Shown here: piece after piece, positions 1 through 10,800 of the stretch
How positions within the stretch are numbered: position 1 is the first letter of the stretch
Layout of the letters: every line of letters begins with the position of its first letter
Source: Anomaloglossus baeobatrachus
Lineage: Eukaryota > Chordata > Amphibia > Anura > Aromobatidae
Assembly: GCF_048569485.1 (NCBI RefSeq)
Contig: NC_134354.1
Coordinates: 510,442,869-510,506,868 of the forward strand
Direction of reading: 5' to 3'
Length of the DNA: 64,000 bases
The notes under the pieces: generated by a model
What the model was told of the DNA's origin: nothing
Seen by the model: the letters and a program-made list of their open reading frames with translations, nothing else
Database searches by the model: none
Translations under genes and position numbers: made by a program

Positions 1-1064
1 CGGCACCATCTTTGATAGCATGCTGTTTCGTGTTGACGATGCAGGAGTCCTAAAACAATCAGGACATATATACCCGTTAACTCTCCAGTGCTGCAGTTCC
101 ATTTGTGGACCTCCTCCTACAGACTATCCTACTGTTTGGAACCAAAATGATGTCTCCTTCTTTGTGTGGGTGTGCGGGAACTCAATTCTTTTGTTGCTTA
201 TCCCGCCAAAGGCAAGCCACATCCCTTGTGTACGTTTTTAAAAACATGTCATCCATACGCCATCTATGTTTTTCGCGCATGACTAAAGAATGATTGAAAT
301 TGCAAAGCTTCTACTATATTTTGCAATGTTAAACACATACAGCACACGGACTGCACACAGATGTCATACGTGTGCTGTAGATTTTTTCATGGACCATAGA
401 CCAGTATTTTCCCCTGTCATCCATGCTGCCAGAAAAAAAAAAGACATGTCTGTGTGGTTTACACGGACATGTGAACATCACAACAGGTTAGAAAGGGTAC
501 ATGTGGTATCCATGAAGAAAAAAGATGCCACACGTACCGGAAACACACACACATGTTAAGGGGTCCTAATACAGAACATTAACAAGGCTTGTTTTACAGA
601 TTACACAATTTTTTGTTACTTTATTTCCCACAGTGCAGATTGTAACTTGAGTGCAGAAGATGAAGATCTCATTATCGCACATGATACAGCTGTGTTTAGT
701 AATATTGACAGATGAGAGAAAACACATACACACAACAGACCCCATGTTCTAGGTCTAAAATCATCTGCATACATGATTGAAGCCAAAAGAGGACCATGTT
801 TTATATCAGGTTTTCATGCTCATAATTTGGCAGCAAAAAGAAAATCCTTAAAAAAACAAACTGTCTGTAGGTATAGATGTTGAAGTCACATATTGTCTAA
901 TGTGGCATTTTGTGAGCAAAGGAATAGGTTAGTACCAGGGGTGGAACGATCGCGATTGCAGGGATCGTGACCATTCCCGGGCCCGGAGGTCGAGGGAGGT
1001 CCACCATTCCCAGCTTCAGCTGGATGTGCATCAGAGGGCACACATCCAGGTGACATGCATTGTG
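1..1064. other. Unassigned AT-rich intergenic stretch
   Basis: No gene, exon or complete element is recognised. Only short open frames occur. Around 340-550 there are many ACAC/CGTGTG-type words resembling those flanking the Tc1 copy near 36.2 and 37.9 kb, so part may be an old MITE. From about 940 the sequence becomes GC-rich and continues on the other side of the hAT insertion at 2276, so 940-1064 and 2276-2470 are two halves of one older sequence. Confidence 0.5.
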
Positions 1065-1072
1065 GTGCAGAG

Positions 1073-2267
1073 CAGGGCCGGCGTCAACACGGGGCACACC
1101 CGGGCAAATGCCGGGGCCCCGGAGAGTCGGGGGGCCCACTTGGCCTCGTCAGTTCTGCTGCCCCTTGGCTAGGGCCCACTCGCTGTCAGTTCTGCTGCCC
1201 CCGGGCCGAGTTCCGGGGACCGCAGGACACGGCAGTAATCTGCAGCGCCGTCCCTTTAAGGCGCGCAGACCTCCTGGTTTGAACTTCATCTGTGGGCGGA
1301 GCTACCGCCCGGCGTCCTGCTCAGTCCCACAGATGAAGGAGCCAGGAGGCGCTTTGCCAGCCAGTAACCCCCAGCACAGCGCTTCTCTCCGGTGCTGTGT
1401 GACTGTGGGCCCCCTCTCCTCCGTGACCTGAGCGGTATTTGCCCTCCCCGCCACCCGATTTATGGGCCCCTATGAGCTGTATGGGCTACCCCCCCGAGAT
1501 GTATGCCCTGGCCCCGCAGAGCCGCGTGTGTGGGCCCCGCAGAGCCGCGTGTGTGGCCCCCCCAGAGCCGAGTGTGTCTGTCTGTAGCAGAGTCGCGTGT
1601 GTCTGTCTGTAGCAGAGCCGAGTGTGTCTGTCTGTAGCAGAGCCGCATGTGTCTGTCTGTAGCAGAGCCGCGTGTGTCTGTCTATAGCAGAGCTGAGTGT
1701 GTCTGTCTGTAGCAGAGCCGCGGGTATCGGTCTGTAGCAGAGCCGCATGTGTCTGTCTGTCTGTATGCAGCAGAGCTGTGTCTGTCTGTCTGTCTATATG
1801 CAGCAGAGCTCTGTCTGTCTGTATGCAGCAGAGCTGTGTCTGTATGCAGCAGAGCTGTGTCTGTCTGTCTATATGCAGCAGAGCTCTGTCTGTCTGTATG
1901 CAGCAGAGCTGTGTCTGTCTGTCTGTATGCAGCAGAGCTGTGTCTGTCTGTCTGTATGCAGCAGAGCTGTGTCTGTCTGTATGTAGCAGAGCTGTGTCTG
2001 TCTGTATGCAGCAGAGCTGTGTCTGTCTGTCTCTGTCTGTATGCAGCAGAGCTGTGTCTGTCTGTCTGTATGCAGCAGAGCGGTGTGTCTGTATGCATGT
2101 ATGATGTGTATCTATGTATTCATGTATGATGTGTATCTATGTATGTATTTTTGTGAGTTTGTCTTTAAATATGTATATGTACGTGTACGTATGTGTGTGT
2201 CTGCGTGTGGATGGGGCCCACTGGGACTCTTCCTTCCGGGGCCCACAAAAACCTGGAGCCGGCCCTG
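1073..2267. mobile_element. Non-autonomous hAT-type element
   Basis: The element begins CAGGGCCGGC at 1073 and ends GCCGGCCCTG at 2267, a perfect 10-bp terminal inverted repeat. It is flanked by an exact 8-bp direct repeat GTGCAGAG at 1065-1072 and 2268-2275. An 8-bp duplication and CAGGG-type ends are the hallmark of hAT transposons. There is no transposase frame inside; the interior holds GC-rich sequence and a minisatellite. It would depend on a transposase encoded elsewhere. Start and end are decided by the target duplication and are firm. Confidence 0.9.
1567..2095. repeat. Minisatellite inside the hAT element (about 25-bp unit)
   Basis: Tandem units of GTCTGTCTGT-ATGCAGCAGAGCTGT type (25 bp, with shorter and longer versions). 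The 5' part (1567-1745) uses a related shorter unit with GTAGCAGAGCCG. The CTGT runs inside each unit vary in number. Open frames of about 135 codons through it on both strands are by-products of the repeat and not genes. Confidence 0.9.
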
Positions 2268-2469
2268 GTGCAGAGACATGTTGAATACTTGCACTGTGAT
2301 ACACACTGTTGGCCAAACAAAAGCCTGCAGCTTTCATCAGCATCCCAGTGAATGAGGGCGGCGCATGACAATGATATCATGTATTGCCATAGTACGGACG
2401 CCGATGAAAGTTGTCGGCCACTGCACTGGCTACCCAGGAAGATGCCCCGGGATGTGGGAGCCGGGGAAG

Positions 2470-2627
2470 ATGAGTACAATATATACTAGGTGGGGGACAC
2501 TATATACCAGGAGGGGGGCAGTACATACCATTAAGGGGACATATATACCAAGAAGGAGAAAATAATACCAGTAGGGGAACATATATATCAGGAAGGAGAC
2601 CTATATACTAGGCTGGGGACATACATA
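2470..2627. repeat. Decayed minisatellite, left part
   Basis: Repeated GGGGACATATATACCAG-like words of about 22-28 bp. The same words resume at 3553, so this is one array interrupted by the material at about 2628-3552. Confidence 0.65.
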
Positions 2628-2955
2628 TGACGCACCCCAGGGCCTTAGGGTACTAGGTCGCGGGCCTTGAATCACGGGGACCTGTCACGGGTGGCTGGTG
2701 CCCGATTACGTGACCCTGGGGGTTGCTTAAAAAAGGGGAAAGAAATAAAAAGGAAAATGAAAATAAATGTTTTTCGTGACGCCACTTGCGGTATGCGGCT
2801 ATGTCGGGAAAGCTGCAAAGTCTATCACTACTGGGACTGGTGGTATTAAGCAGCTTGGATGTTATGGCCCTCCGCAAGTAGAGCTAGGCCCCAGGGGAGG
2901 ATGATGGTGGTTGTAATATGCTATGATATGAAAGCCATGACCCCCCCCAAAACAT
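2628..2955. mobile_element. LTR fossil fragment (family A here)
   Basis: Matches the start of the LTR family that recurs at 8076, 14326, 38933 and 40777: a TGACGCACCCCAGG-like start, a GTGACCCTGGGGG word, then GTGACGCCACTTGCGG and the GGCCCTCCGCAAGTAG segment. Only the first third of the LTR is present. Old and broken. Confidence 0.7.
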
Positions 2956-2956
2956 T

Positions 2957-3420
2957 GAATGCTGGTCACGCATATGGTGCTCATTTAACTTTGATGCTCA
3001 AAGTGGCCACTGTCAGCTGCAATGCACATCTGGACTCTGGACAGCATACTGTATCTTGCTGCACGTTGTGCAATATGGTAGGTAACACGTTTGCACAAGC
3101 ATCTGTAATACGTCGTCGTAGGTCCTGCAATGTTGGTGGAGGGGTCACATACATCTGCTGTTTGATGTGACCTCACAGAAAGAAGTCCAATGGGCCCAGG
3201 TCAGGCGAGCGTGGAAGCCACTCCACGCAACCACCATACCCAATGACTTGTAGTTAGGTCTCCATGAGGTATCGCTTCACGTCCGCAGCCTTGTGAGATT
3301 TACACATTCTAATCATAGCATTTCTGTATGCAAGGTGTCGATTCGGATTGAATTAATGATGCCCTACAACCTTGTAATTCACTTTTTTTCTCTATCTCGT
3401 TCCGTTTTCGAAATAAAAAT
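2957..3420 (-). pseudogene. Mariner/IS630-type transposase fragment (DDE/D C-terminus)
   Basis: Read on the minus strand, 3177-3245 gives WLPRSPDLGPLDFFL, the conserved block around the third catalytic acidic residue (here D) of mariner/IS630-type transposases. It continues as GHIKQQMYVTPPPTLQDL and RRRITDACANVLPTILHN, and after a shift of frame SRVQMCIAADSGHFEH, which resembles C-termini ending in a GGHFEH-like motif known to me mainly from arthropod elements. One in-frame stop follows DFFL and a frameshift lies near 3060. The N-terminal half and the first two catalytic positions are absent. A dead DNA-transposon remnant. Confidence 0.6.
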
Positions 3421-3552
3421 GCTAACTCCGTTGTTTTCCACCAGGTAACGCTATAGGTGGTTTCATTGCGTAGCGCATGGCTACTTTACTATACCTAGAC
3501 CCAACTTCTATGCCTATAGCTGCCGCCGTTCTAAAGTTGATGGTAGTGGACA

Positions 3553-3713
3553 GGATATGGGATGACACACTGTATATACCAGGATATGGCCTAGGATGGG
3601 GACAAATATACCAGGATGGGGGACATGTATCAGGATGGGGACCTATATACCATGATATGGCCTAGGATGGGGACATACTGTATATACCAGTACAGGGCCT
3701 GGAATGGGTGACA
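3553..3713. repeat. Decayed minisatellite, right part
   Basis: Continuation of the array at 2470-2627: TATATACCAGGATATGG and CCTAGGATGGGGACA words in irregular units. It runs directly into the TA target of the Tc1 element at 3714. Confidence 0.6.
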
Positions 3714-3715
3714 TA

Positions 3716-5366
3716 CAGTTAGGTCCAGAAATATTTGGACAGTGACACAAGTTTTGTTATTTTAGCTGTTTACAAAAACATGTTCCGAAATACAATTATA
3801 TATATAATATGGGCTGAAAGTGCACACTCCCAGCTGCAATATGAGAGTTTTCACATCCAAATCGGAGAAAGGGTTTAGGAATCATAGCTCTGTAATGCAT
3901 AGCCTCCTCTTTTTAAAGGGACCAAAAGTAATTGGACAAGGGACTCTAAGGGCTGCAATTAACTCTGAAGGCGTCTCCCTCGTTAACCTGTAATCAATGA
4001 AGTAGTTAAAAGGTCTGGGGTTGATTACAGGTGTGTGGTTTTGCATTTGGAAGCTGTTGCTGTGACCAGACAACATGCGGTCTAAGGAACTCTCAATTGA
4101 GGTGAAGCAGAACATCCTGAGGCTGAAAAAAAGAAAAAATCCATCAGAGAGATAGCAGACATGATTGGAGTAGCAAAATCAACAGTCGGGTACATTCTGA
4201 GAAAAAAGGAATTGACTGGTGAGCTTGGGAACTCAAAAAGGCCTGGGCGTCCACGGATGACAACAGTGGTGGATGATCGCCGCATACTTTCTTTGGTGAA
4301 GAAGAACCCATTCACAACATCAACTGAAGTCCAGAACACTCTCAGTGAAGTAGGTGTATCTGTCTCTAAGTCAACAGTAAAGAGAAGACTCCATGAAAGT
4401 AAATACAAAGGGTTCACATCTAGATGCAAACCATTCATCAATTCCAAAAATAGACAGGGCAGAGTTAATTTTGCTGAAAAACACCTCATGAAGCCAGCTC
4501 AGTTCTGGAAAAGTATTCTATGGACAGATGAGACAAAGATCAACCTGTACCAGAATGATGGGAAGAAAAAAGTTTGGAGAAGAAAGGGAACGGCACATGA
4601 TCCAAGGCACACCACATCCTCTGTAAAACATGGTGGAGGCAACGTGATGGCATGGGCATGCATGGCTTTCAATGGCACTGGGTCACTTGTGTTTATTGAT
4701 GACATAACAGCAGACAAGAGTAGCCGGATGAATTCTGAAGTGTACCGGGATATACTTTCAGCCCAGATTCAGCCAAATGCTGCAAAGTTGATCGGACGGC
4801 GCTTCATAGTACAGATGGACAATGACCCCAAGCATACAGCCAAAGCTACCCAGGAGTTCATGAGTGCAAAAAAGTGGAACATTCTGCAATGGCCAAGTCA
4901 ATCACCAGATCTTAACCCAATTGAGCATGCATTTCACTTGCTCAAATCCAGACTTAAGATGGAAAGACCCACAAACAAGCAAGACCTGAAGGCTGCGGCT
5001 GTAAAGGCCTGGCAAAGCATTAAGAAGGAGGAAACCCAGCGTTTGGTGATGTCCATGGGTTCCAGACTTAAGGCAGTGATTGCCTCCAAAGGATTCGCAA
5101 CAAAATATTGAAAATAAAAATATTTTGTTTGGGTTTGGTTTATTTGTCCAATTACTTTTGACCTCCTAAAATGTGGAGTGTTTGTAAAGAAATGTGTACA
5201 ATTCCTACAATTTCTATCAGATATTTTTGTTCAAACCTTCAAATTAAACGTTACAATCTGCACTTGAATTCTGTTGTAGAGGTTTCATTTCAAATCCAAT
5301 GTGGTGGCATGCAGAGCCCAACTCGCGAAAATTGTGTCCCTGTCCAAATATTTCTGGACCTCACTG
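3716..5366 (+). mobile_element. Tc1-type transposon, nearly whole
   Basis: The ends are inverted copies of CAGTKAGGTCCAGAAATATT followed by TGGACA, starting at 3716 and ending at 5366, with TA on each side (3714-3715 and 5367-5368). A second, inner repeat, CCAAAAGTAATTGGACAA, lies at 3922-3939 and appears inverted at about 5143-5161. The ends therefore have the IR/DR layout of Tc1 elements, in which the transposase binds an outer and an inner site. Length 1651 bp is normal for the family. It carries one transposase gene on the plus strand. Confidence 0.95.
4075..5111 (+). pseudogene. Tc1 transposase, one frameshift from full length
   Basis: The open frame 4161-5111 (316 codons) has, in order: a helix-turn-helix (ADMIGVAKSTVGYILR), a GRPR-type AT-hook/nuclear-localisation link (KRPGRPR), a second DNA-binding helix block, and the DDE domain with WTDET (first D), MDNDPKHT (second D) and SPDLNPIEHAF (E), with the DD34E spacing of Tc1. 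The family start is the ATG at 4075 (MRSKELSIEVKQNILRLKK), but this frame meets TAG at 4153. The A-runs at 4126-4139 are the likely place of a one-base slip that separates the first 27 or so residues from the rest. The product cuts and pastes the element at TA. All three catalytic residues are kept, so decay is recent. Confidence 0.9.
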
Positions 5367-5370
5367 TATA

Positions 5371-5643
5371 CAGTAAAGGAAATAATTATTTGATCCCTTG
5401 CTGATTTTGTAAGTTTGCCCACTGACAGACCTGAACAGTCTATAATTTTAAGGGTAGGTTAATTTTAACAGTGAGAGACAGAATATCCAAAATAAAATCC
5501 TGAAATCACATTGTATAAATTATATAAATATATTTGCATTTTGCAGAGAAATACGGTAAGTATTTGTTTCTTCTGGCAAACAAGACTTAATACTTGGTGG
5601 CAAAACCCTTGTTGGCAAGCATTGCAGTCAGATGTTTTTTGTA
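5371..5643. mobile_element. Second Tc1-type element, left piece
   Basis: Begins TACAGT at 5369 followed by an AATAATTATTTGATCCC word, the end of a widespread vertebrate Tc1 family, then CCCACTGACAGACCTGAACAG and GTGAGAGACAGAATATC. At 5643 it is interrupted by the Penelope-like insertion and resumes at 6649. It lies two bases from the end of the previous Tc1. Confidence 0.8.
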
Positions 5644-6633
5644 TTCACATAGAGCCACAGCCACACCATGATTTACCAGATACATATATAAACGGTAAAG
5701 ACCATATTATGTATGAGAAACTGGATGGGGACTGAGGATGAGTCGTAATAACTATGAGATAAGGAGAAACACACGACCAAGTATCCAAATTGCAAAGGTG
5801 AAAATCTTTATTAACAAAGGGGTAGGTGCGGGGCGGCACGGAACAAGTAGGGACACAGACCCATGAAATCCATCATCACACTCTACCTGGGAGACTTGTG
5901 GAGGTCAGAGAGAGGCGTCCGTGTCCTTCCCGACGGCCGTTTCGGCGGTGAAGCCTTCGTCAGGGGCTTCACCGCCGAAACGGCCGTCGGGAAGGACACG
6001 GACGCCTCTCTCTGACCTCCACAAGTCTCCCAGGTAGAGTGTGCCACTGCTATTTCTCTACATATTTGAACCTTGAAATTGTTTCCCTGATGTAATTATA
6101 TACGTAGGTTAGGTATAGTAACATTCAACCTTAACCTTTCAGCTATAGTTCAGCGTTGATTGGGGACTTTCATTGTTAGGATGTGAATGAATTTTCCTTC
6201 CGTCCGACAGTGTCATACTTTTTCCTTCTTGACTTGTGTGGTTATGCATGTAATTTGTTACCCTCTTCTGCTACCCTCATATTGATGATGGATTTCATGT
6301 GTGTATAATTGGTTGCAAGGACCTATATTGATATACTATATTTGAAATATTTTTCATCTTTCAGTGATACATCTCTGTTTGATTGAATTCTCTTTGTGGT
6401 TATATACCCATTTTTTCTACCCTTTGTGGTTTACTTTTATGTCTGGTTATACATATATGTGCAGATGACTAGACTATGTCAGCATAGAATAATTTTAAAT
6501 GTAATGCGTAATGGTTGGAGATTGATGGTCTGTGTCCCTACTTGTTCCGTGCCGCCCCGCACCTACCCCTTTGTTAATAAAGATTTTCACCTTTGCAATT
6601 TGGATACTTGGTCGTGTGTTTCTCCTTATCTCA
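5644..6633. mobile_element. Penelope-like retroelement insertion with inverted arms
   Basis: Flanked by a 15-bp direct repeat CAGATGTTTTTTGTA (5629-5643 and 6634-6648) inside the older Tc1, so the boundaries are firm. It contains a perfect 107-bp inverted repeat (5755-5861 against 6527-6633) and a perfect 79-bp inverted repeat around 5960 (5877-5955 against 5965-6043). An AATAAA lies at 6576-6581 in the right arm. A hammerhead-like core sits in the palindrome. Variable-length target duplications, inverted partial copies and hammerhead motifs are known traits of Penelope-like elements; no reverse transcriptase frame is present, so the family call is inferred. A short fossil. Confidence 0.65.
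5929..5966 (-). ncRNA. Hammerhead-ribozyme-like core
   Basis: On the minus strand: CCC, then CTGACGA, a stem II built from GGC/GCC, then GAAAC, a very short stem III, then GTC followed by GGG. CUGANGA...GAAA...GUC is the hammerhead core, and CCC/GGG can form a short stem I. One extra A follows CTGACGA. The very short stem III is the form described for ribozymes in Penelope-like elements. Catalysis is not shown. Confidence 0.5.
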
Positions 6634-6648
6634 CAGATGTTTTTTGTA

Positions 6649-6712
6649 GTATATGATGAGGTTTGCGCACATGTCAGGAGGAATTTTGGTCCACTCTCAC
6701 CCCCCCTCACCC
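6649..6712. mobile_element. Second Tc1-type element, right piece
   Basis: Continues the 5371-5643 Tc1 after the insertion: GTATATGATGAGGTTTGC, CACATGTCAGGAGGAATTTT, then GGTCCACTC. It then dissolves into a C-rich CACCCCCC tract and its far end is not seen. Confidence 0.65.
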
Positions 6713-6762
6713 CCCTCACACCCCCACACCCCCCTCACCCCCCCACACTCTTCTCCCCTTTT
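6690..6762. repeat. C-rich low-complexity tract
   Basis: Repeated CACCCCCCT and CACACCCCC words, about 70 bp, probably grown by slippage at the end of the Tc1 remnant. Confidence 0.85.
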
Positions 6763-7636
6763 CCTAAATTAGATTCCTCATACATTTATTACAACATTGT
6801 ATGCTTTTCAGAATTAACAGAATTTTTTTCCTAGTCTAAGTACTTCCACTTTTTATATTCATAACAATTTCACTATACCTCACATAGATATACACTCAGT
6901 CACAACCCTCATTCAAAACACTCCTCTTTTTTTTTACTTACACACATTCACTAGTTTATTATTTCTCCACTTCAGTTTACTCACTATCGCATACACTAAC
7001 ACGCAGTTTAACACACATCTAGTATATTAGCAAACATATCACTAAGTCACAGATTCTTAGATTTGTCCCTAGTATAGCATTGCACCCTAATCCCATAGCC
7101 AGTACAACATGATAGCAACAGCTTGAAATAGGTTTGCAGTGCCACACAAGGTAACAATTGACTGTGCGCGAGACTTCTGTGGGAGGTGGATGCCTATTCC
7201 ATCAGTACGGACACAAGGAGCACATGCATGGGGTAAATCGCTATGGCAACTGCAGCCGCAGTGGTTGAACTGCACTTTGTGTTTGTGTTCCATTGACCGG
7301 AACCTGGAAGTAGAAATAGTAGCGGCCTCACAGCGGTTCTCGCGCCGCTAATGTGAGTAATACGAATGCTGAACTTTTGCACAGAAGCCCACAATTATGC
7401 TAGCACACTATAAGAGGACCCACATATACATACCATTGAACACACATTCCCTGAAGAAGGTGGAAACCTTGAATCCATACAAGGAACCTAGCGGTTACTA
7501 TATATGGGATATGGATGCATGCCGACTTTAGGTAGCCCTGATCTTCATTTATAATATTTATACAGTATGTATTCACTATGATTTAGCCAGAATAGGCAAT
7601 CTGAATAGGTAATCTCTGCATATTGAGGTGCTGTAG
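6763..7636. other. Unassigned AT-rich stretch
   Basis: No gene seen. The 7430-7500 segment has a CTGAAGA...GGAAACC arrangement near its end that recalls the hammerhead-bearing repeat ends elsewhere in the window, but the core bases do not fit. Nothing else is recognised. Confidence 0.4.
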
Positions 7637-7667
7637 GGTTTATTATTATTATTATTATTATTATTAT
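7637..7667. repeat. (TTA)n microsatellite
   Basis: About ten TTA units. Confidence 0.95.
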
Positions 7668-7869
7668 AAATTTACCCCTACCTAGCCCAGTAGTGTCTCT
7701 ATCGGGCCTGTCCTTCGCATCCTGTGATGGAGTCTCGTTATTCAGGTCTGCCATGCCTGTGCAACCCTCCCTGCCAGCCCGTAGAGACTGGAGACCATTC
7801 CTGGAGTAAACCCCGGTAGAGAATAGATGCCTATGGATGGAAAGGTGGAAATGAGGGTCATCAGGGTAG

Positions 7870-10800
7870 GGAGTGCAGAAAGCACCCCAAAGTCCAATGG
7901 GAGCCGCTGTAAAACTACCTACCCCCGTAGTATTGTGGCACACTGTGGGGGAAGCAAGAAGAGAAGCCGACCCAAGCAAGAATGAGCACCTAATTGCAGG
8001 AAGCCCTATCCTGTGTGCTAACTTTGTATTTCAGTGGACTGCTTCTTGGACACCGGGTCCCAAGTAATGACAATGTGATACGCCCAGCCTCAGGGCCGGG
8101 GTTACTCGGAACCGGGCTGGACTAGTCCGGGGATGTCAGTGGTGGCTGGGTCCAGCTCCATGACCCTGGCGGTGTCTTTTAATAAATGAAGGGAATGATG
8201 ATGGGAGTTATATTTACAATAAAATAAAGTTTGTGATGCCACTTGCGGTGTGCGGCTATGAGAGGGAGCTGCCGCTGCATAGTCTCTCTCACTGCTGGGG
8301 CTGATGGTGTGACGCAGCTAGGCTGTATCAGCTCTCCGCAAGCACAGCTAAGCCCCAGGGAGGATGATGGTAGTCGTAGTGATAATGGCGCTGAGGCACA
8401 GGGTGACGGCAAGTAAACAGACGACACAGGGGCTGCGGTTCAAGCTGTTTACTCACTGATTGTCTTTTATGCCCACGGGGTGCCGGTCTCCACCAAGATG
8501 GGCTCCAGGCGAACTCGAGCTCTTCGGATCCCGGTGCTGGTATTATGACTGGTGTGCCCTTCCACTATGCGCTCTGTTGTTGGTGTGTCCCTGTGGCTTA
8601 AAGCTACTTGGGGTCACCTTCTTGTGTGTAAAAGTCCCTGTCCGTTTGCAGCCAGCGCAAACCTGTAGTGGGCTGGATCCAAGTCTCAATTCCCAGGCTC
8701 TATGTGCTGCTGTGCCCCGGACACTGTGGTGGGTGAAGAAACGTGGAATCTTCTCTCCTGGAAGATTTATTAGGCGAGCTTGAAGCGTCCCCCTAACCTA
8801 GGACTCTACATCCCGACTGTGCCGGTTCTGGGGGAACTGACACCGTATCCCACCGGCGACCATAACTCCTATGTCCCACCGACGTCACTCGGTGAGCTCC
8901 TCTCTCGACTAAAGTCCCTCCTGACTCTCTAACTCCAACTGTCACTAACTGTTCTTTGGCTTCTCTCACTCCCCAGTGACTCCCCCTGACTCTGAGTCCC
9001 AGATCCAGTGGTTCGGGAGTCCCTAAGTGCGGTGGCATCATATAGACCTAACCACTGTGGTGACCCCCTTTGTGACCCGACCCTGGTCCCAGTCTCCATT
9101 GGGGTGGGAAGTCTGCTGTGTGTAGTTTGTGGAGTTGTGTAGAACAGGCACTAATCACCAAGGAATCCGGGATGAGCACAGCACCTAAAATCAGGTGCAG
9201 TACCCTGTGGTGCCTGAAGCCTCAGGGGTGCCACAAATGCCTGAGGTGTACTTTAATCAAACACTTCTGGATGCTGACTAAGCCAGAAAGAGAGACCCTA
9301 AACCAGGTTCGTGTGGATGAAGATTCGTGTCTGTAGGCAGGACATGGAGAACAAAGGAATCCTGTTAGTTCCAGGGGAACTAGGTGAATACTTGGAAAAA
9401 GAAGAGATCCCAAACTTCCGGAAATTCATGCCCATAGTGGTGGCAGCCTAAACCAGTGGAGAGGCTTGTGTGCTATCCAAGTCTTGGGGCGGATCAAAGA
9501 GGAGTGGGGATGAGCTCAAGATGCACCTGAAGGACTGCGGAATCTTATGCGCTGGGTAGCTCAGCAGCAGAAGCCCAGCAGAGAAAAAAGGGACAATCTC
9601 AATGCCAAGATTAAAGCATTCTCCTCCAGTGGGATCGATTGGAGTTCCGGTGCCGAGTATGCAGCCTCATCAAGAGCACCGAACAGAGGGCACCTGTTCA
9701 GACCATCCAAACTAAAGAACCATTGGAAGTCTTGGTGATCGACTATTTCCTTGTGGGCCAAGTGGGCCGAGGGACACAGTACTGCTTGGTTAACAGTGAT
9801 CACTTTCCCAACTTTGCCGTGGTTACCGAGACTGGAGATCAAACTGCCGAATCGGAAGTGCGAGCCATTTGTCATGACTTTATTCAAGTGTACGAGTGTC
9901 TGAAGCGGATCCATTCTGACCTAGGAGTATGTTTCCAGGACAAGGTTATATTGACTGTATGGCATTAAGCAATCTCGTACTACTCCCTATCAGCCCCAGG
10001 GCAATGAAGCATGTGAGCGCTTCAACCGGAGATGATACTCCAGATGCTGAGGACTTTGGAGGAAGACAAGAAAGCATGCTGGCTGGACTACTTGTCAGCG
10101 TTAGTATGGGCCTATAATAATCAGGTCCTCTCTGCTACAGGATACAGCCCCTATCTGTTCTTGTTTGGAAGAAATGGGCGGGATGTCTTTTAAATATAAT
10201 GTGCACTTGCCAGAAGACAAAATAGAGCAATGGAGCAGACTGCCACCTTATGGGTGAAGGAGCACTGAAAACGGCTGCAGACTATCCGACAGCTAGCTGG
10301 AAATAGCTGAAAAAGAAGGTGCATTGTGACTGCAATCCATTCCAGGAATTTCCCCTCCAACCCGGAGACCAAATGTTGATCTGGGTGAAGCAGTCCAGTA
10401 ACAAACTGATTGAAAGGTGTGAGGTGCAACCTTACACAGGGGTGAGGCGGTGTATGCTGATGGTCCGGTCTACAAGGTGCAGATTGAAGATGGAATGGCT
10501 GGCGCTAAAGTTAAACATGCTATGGCCATGCCTGTCCAATTCGCTTCGACTTCGCCGACCACAGTGGTGCCAGGCATGCATCCTGAGGCTGTCACCTCGG
10601 TTTGATGGTGACAAAGACTGGTAGGTTGGTCCAAGTGTGGTAATGAGTCCGCCGCCTGTTGACAGCAGTCACTTCATGAGCGAGCCATTACCGCCGTGTA
10701 GAGAACAAGAAGTATACCAGAACCATCCTGAACCCCCTATGGCAATCATTCCTCTGGAAGACAGCCAACTCATGCCAGAAAGTCAGGACCTCTAGAGATC

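Noticed and set aside
5965-6043. Hammerhead core on the plus strand as well
   Set aside because: The plus arm has stem II, GAAAC and GTC but no CTGANGA before them; the nine central bases serve only the minus strand.
6044-6526. Spliced introns as explanation for the abridged Penelope-like arm
   Set aside because: Neither junction can be placed on GT-AG, even allowing for shared bases.
7440-7490. Hammerhead-like CTGAAGA...GGAAACC near 7450
   Set aside because: The GAAA strand reads TGAA after the putative stem II and stem I does not pair.
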